From Kiloniellales bacterium (GTDB lineage Bacteria; Pseudomonadota; Alphaproteobacteria; Kiloniellales; JAKSBE01): DNA of 7,118 bases. The translations under genes and the position numbers were made by a program. The stretch is taken from contig JASJAL010000393.1 in NCBI GenBank assembly GCA_030067055.1, positions 1 through 7,118 of the forward strand. The letters run 5' to 3'. Below the pieces are notes generated by a model. The model had not been told where the DNA came from and ran no database searches. It saw only the letters and a list, made by a program, of their open reading frames with translations. Of the stretch, positions 5,584 to 7,118 are shown piece after piece; the first letter of the stretch is position 1; each line of letters begins with the position of its first letter.

Positions 5584-6906
5584 ATGAAGAAAATATCAAG
5601 TAGCGTCTATTCGGGAGTCATAGCCGGTGCCTTGATTCTCGGAGTGCCGTTTGTTGCTCAGGCAGACAATCACCAAGGCATGGACGTGCCCAAGATCTCA
5701 TCATCCGTTGTCCTGAAAGGACTCGAGAATCCTTGGGACATGGCTTTCTTGCCAGACGGCACAATGTTCTTCACCGAAAAATGCAAAGGTCTCTCGGTAA
5801 GAACGAGTGATGGAACCGTGCATGCATTGTACGGAATGAAGGACACCACGGGCTTCGCTGATAGCGGCAGTGACCTTTTCTGCGAAGGACAAGCTGGTAT
5901 GCTTGGGGTGGTCGCAGATCGACACTTCGCAAAGAACCGCATCCTTTTTGTCTACTCGTCATCGACCAAGTATCACGGCGATGGCTGTAAGACCAACTTT
6001 GAAAAATGCGACGGCAACATCGTCATGAGGTTTACGGTCAGCGAAGACCTCAAGAGCGTCTCTGACCGGACCGACATCGTGACGGACATTCAGTATAAGC
6101 CGTTCGAATCCAATCAGCCTTTTGGTGGTCCTGGCGCCCACAACGGTGGTCGAATCCGCATTGGGCCTGGCGGCTACCTCTGGGTCGCTGGCGGTGACCG
6201 CCACCGAGGGATCTGTCCTCAGGATGGACAGCTTCTGTGCGGTAAAGTTCTGCGGATCGATATGGACGGGAATGCGCACCCAGACAACAATCCCCCCGAA
6301 GGCTTTGACAAGCGCATTTACACTTACGGTCATAGAAATATCCAAGGCATCGATTTCCGCCCAAGCGACGGCAAAGCGTTCACGGCTGAACATGGCCCGT
6401 GGCACAACGATGAGATCACCGCTCTTGTGAATGGTGGTAATGCCGGTTGGGACCCCGCGGAGAAAACAGGGGGTAGAGGTGAATGCCCGGATAAGTACTG
6501 CGGCTACGAGCCAAATCAGATGGACGGTATGGACCCGGCGGTGCGTGCTGCATATACCCCGATGAGCGACACGCGCTTCGAAGATTTGATGCCGCCATCC
6601 TGGAACAATAATGGTTTCTCGCAAGGAACCGGTTCTGCCGCTTTCCTGAAAGGCAGCAACTGGGGCATCTACGAGGGCCGTTTGGCTGTCGGCATCATGG
6701 GTATCGCTTTTGGTGGCACACCAGCCGGCTCACGGATCGACATGATCAGCATGACCCCCGATGGTTTGGGGATCAATGGAATTACGCGCATGCCTCTTGG
6801 GTTTTCGAAGCGATTCCGTGGCTTGGTCATGGGTCCGGATAACGCGCTTTACGTTTCTGTGGATGCCGGTGAGATTTACAAGGTCACAGCGGAAAGTATG
6901 AAGTAA
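5584..6906 (+). CDS. Secreted PQQ-dependent sugar dehydrogenase (GSDH / sorbosone dehydrogenase family)
   Basis: A 440-residue six-bladed beta-propeller quinoprotein. A Sec signal peptide covers residues 1-27, with a cut expected after VAQA. The propeller opens with LENPWDMAFLPDGTMFFTEK. The putative catalytic His is H186 in GAHNGGRIRIGPGGYLWVAGGD, matching His144 of soluble glucose dehydrogenase. PQQ contacts are expected from H250-R251-N252 (YGHRNIQGIDF) and from R410/R412 (SKRFRGLVMGPD), as in that enzyme. EHGPWHNDE (269-277) is another family signature. It should oxidise a sugar or related alcohol in the periplasm; the exact substrate is not readable. Eight cysteines in the mature protein (including CPQDGQLLC and CPDKYC) suggest disulfides. 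The start at 5584 was chosen over an in-frame ATG at 5551 because GGGAGGA stands just upstream and the signal peptide begins there. It is co-transcribed with the preceding cytochrome and followed by a terminator. Confidence 0.92.
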   Translation: MKKISSSVYSGVIAGALILGVPFVAQADNHQGMDVPKISSSVVLKGLENPWDMAFLPDGTMFFTEKCKGLSVRTSDGTVHALYGMKDTTGFADSGSDLFCEGQAGMLGVVADRHFAKNRILFVYSSSTKYHGDGCKTNFEKCDGNIVMRFTVSEDLKSVSDRTDIVTDIQYKPFESNQPFGGPGAHNGGRIRIGPGGYLWVAGGDRHRGICPQDGQLLCGKVLRIDMDGNAHPDNNPPEGFDKRIYTYGHRNIQGIDFRPSDGKAFTAEHGPWHNDEITALVNGGNAGWDPAEKTGGRGECPDKYCGYEPNQMDGMDPAVRAAYTPMSDTRFEDLMPPSWNNNGFSQGTGSAAFLKGSNWGIYEGRLAVGIMGIAFGGTPAGSRIDMISMTPDGLGINGITRMPLGFSKRFRGLVMGPDNALYVSVDAGEIYKVTAESMK

Positions 6907-6929
6907 TTCTCAAAGCATGAAATGAACCT

Positions 6930-6983
6930 CTCGAACAAAGTGCTCGCGTGACCTCGGTACCGCGGGCACTTTTTTTGTTCGAG
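6930..6983 (+). terminator. Rho-independent terminator of the cytochrome/dehydrogenase operon
   Basis: A 12-bp stem pairs AAAGTGCTCGCG (6937-6948) with CGCGGGCACTTT (6961-6972), with one G-T wobble, around a 12-base loop. Seven T residues (6970-6976) follow. An outer pair, CTCGAAC (6930-6936) with GTTCGAG (6977-6983), extends the structure if the extra T residues bulge out. It lies 24 bases after the dehydrogenase stop codon, in the plus orientation. Confidence 0.85.
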
Positions 6984-7028
6984 CGGCTAAAGGTCTTGGT
7001 CCAAAGATCCTGGCGATCAAACACTCTG

Positions 7029-7118
7029 TCAATCGCACAAAATTTCAATCAGGCGCTCCGTCGCGGAACCCACCACGATTTGACGCTTCGGCTTCTCCGT
7101 GGTGTCCGTCATCATGGC
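7029..7118 (-). CDS. Possible minus-strand reading frame at the window edge
   Basis: A frame open from the right edge ends in TGA at 7029-7031. If it starts at the ATG at 7115 or 7112 it encodes only about 28 residues, MMTDTTEKPKRQIVVGSATE and then RLIEILCD. If it continues past the edge it could be the C-terminus of a larger gene. No family is recognised and no ribosome binding site can be judged. The rest of 6984-7118 shows nothing further. Confidence 0.2.
   Translation of the reverse strand, partial: AMMTDTTEKPKRQIVVGSATERLIEILCD

Noticed and set aside
5959..6624. 221-residue minus-strand open frame inside the dehydrogenase gene
   Set aside because: It lies entirely antisense to a well-supported PQQ dehydrogenase and shows no recognisable motif. 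It is a shadow frame.
1..7118. CRISPR array or phage module
   Set aside because: No regularly spaced repeats beyond the two-copy 35-bp unit, and no integrase, phage structural or Cas proteins, are seen in any frame.

Overview
The window looks like an accessory stretch of an alphaproteobacterial chromosome or large plasmid. Most of it is GC-rich with typical alphaproteobacterial codon choice. The IS6-type transposase, the flavoprotein/Rid/DUF1028 gene set and the periplasmic sugar dehydrogenase are all of kinds common in that class. The genus cannot be fixed from the sequence alone.

Layout. (1) 1-529: the 3' part of an IS6-family insertion sequence, cut by the window edge, with two tandem copies of a 35-bp unit that probably represents its right end. 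(2) 587-2975, minus strand: a three-gene operon, read in the order flavin-containing monooxygenase-like protein, RidA-family protein, DUF1028 (Ntn-hydrolase-like) protein. The gene gaps are 18 bp and 1 bp. (3) 2976-3613: a gene-poor stretch with what may be a frameshifted remnant of a small RMF/CrpP-like gene on the minus strand. (4) 3614-4970, plus strand: a predicted helical lipoprotein followed by a small helical protein of unknown function. Between them is a nine-codon reading frame joined to both by ATGA stop/start overlaps. (5) 4971-5246: an intergenic stretch where base composition falls. (6) 5247-6906: a secreted c-type cytochrome with a TTG start, then a secreted PQQ-dependent sugar dehydrogenase 10 bp downstream, closed by a strong rho-independent terminator at 6930-6983. 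(7) 6984-7118: mostly empty, with the end of a possible minus-strand reading frame at the right edge.

How the genes may work together. The minus-strand operon combines an FAD/NADPH oxygenase, an imine/enamine deaminase-type Rid protein and an amidohydrolase-like fold. This suggests oxidative breakdown of a nitrogen compound, loosely similar in logic to the Rut pyrimidine pathway; the substrate is unknown. The cytochrome/dehydrogenase pair is easier to read: the dehydrogenase oxidises a sugar or related alcohol in the periplasm with PQQ, and the small cytochrome c is the likely electron acceptor. The lipoprotein/helical-protein pair is the least explained part of the window.
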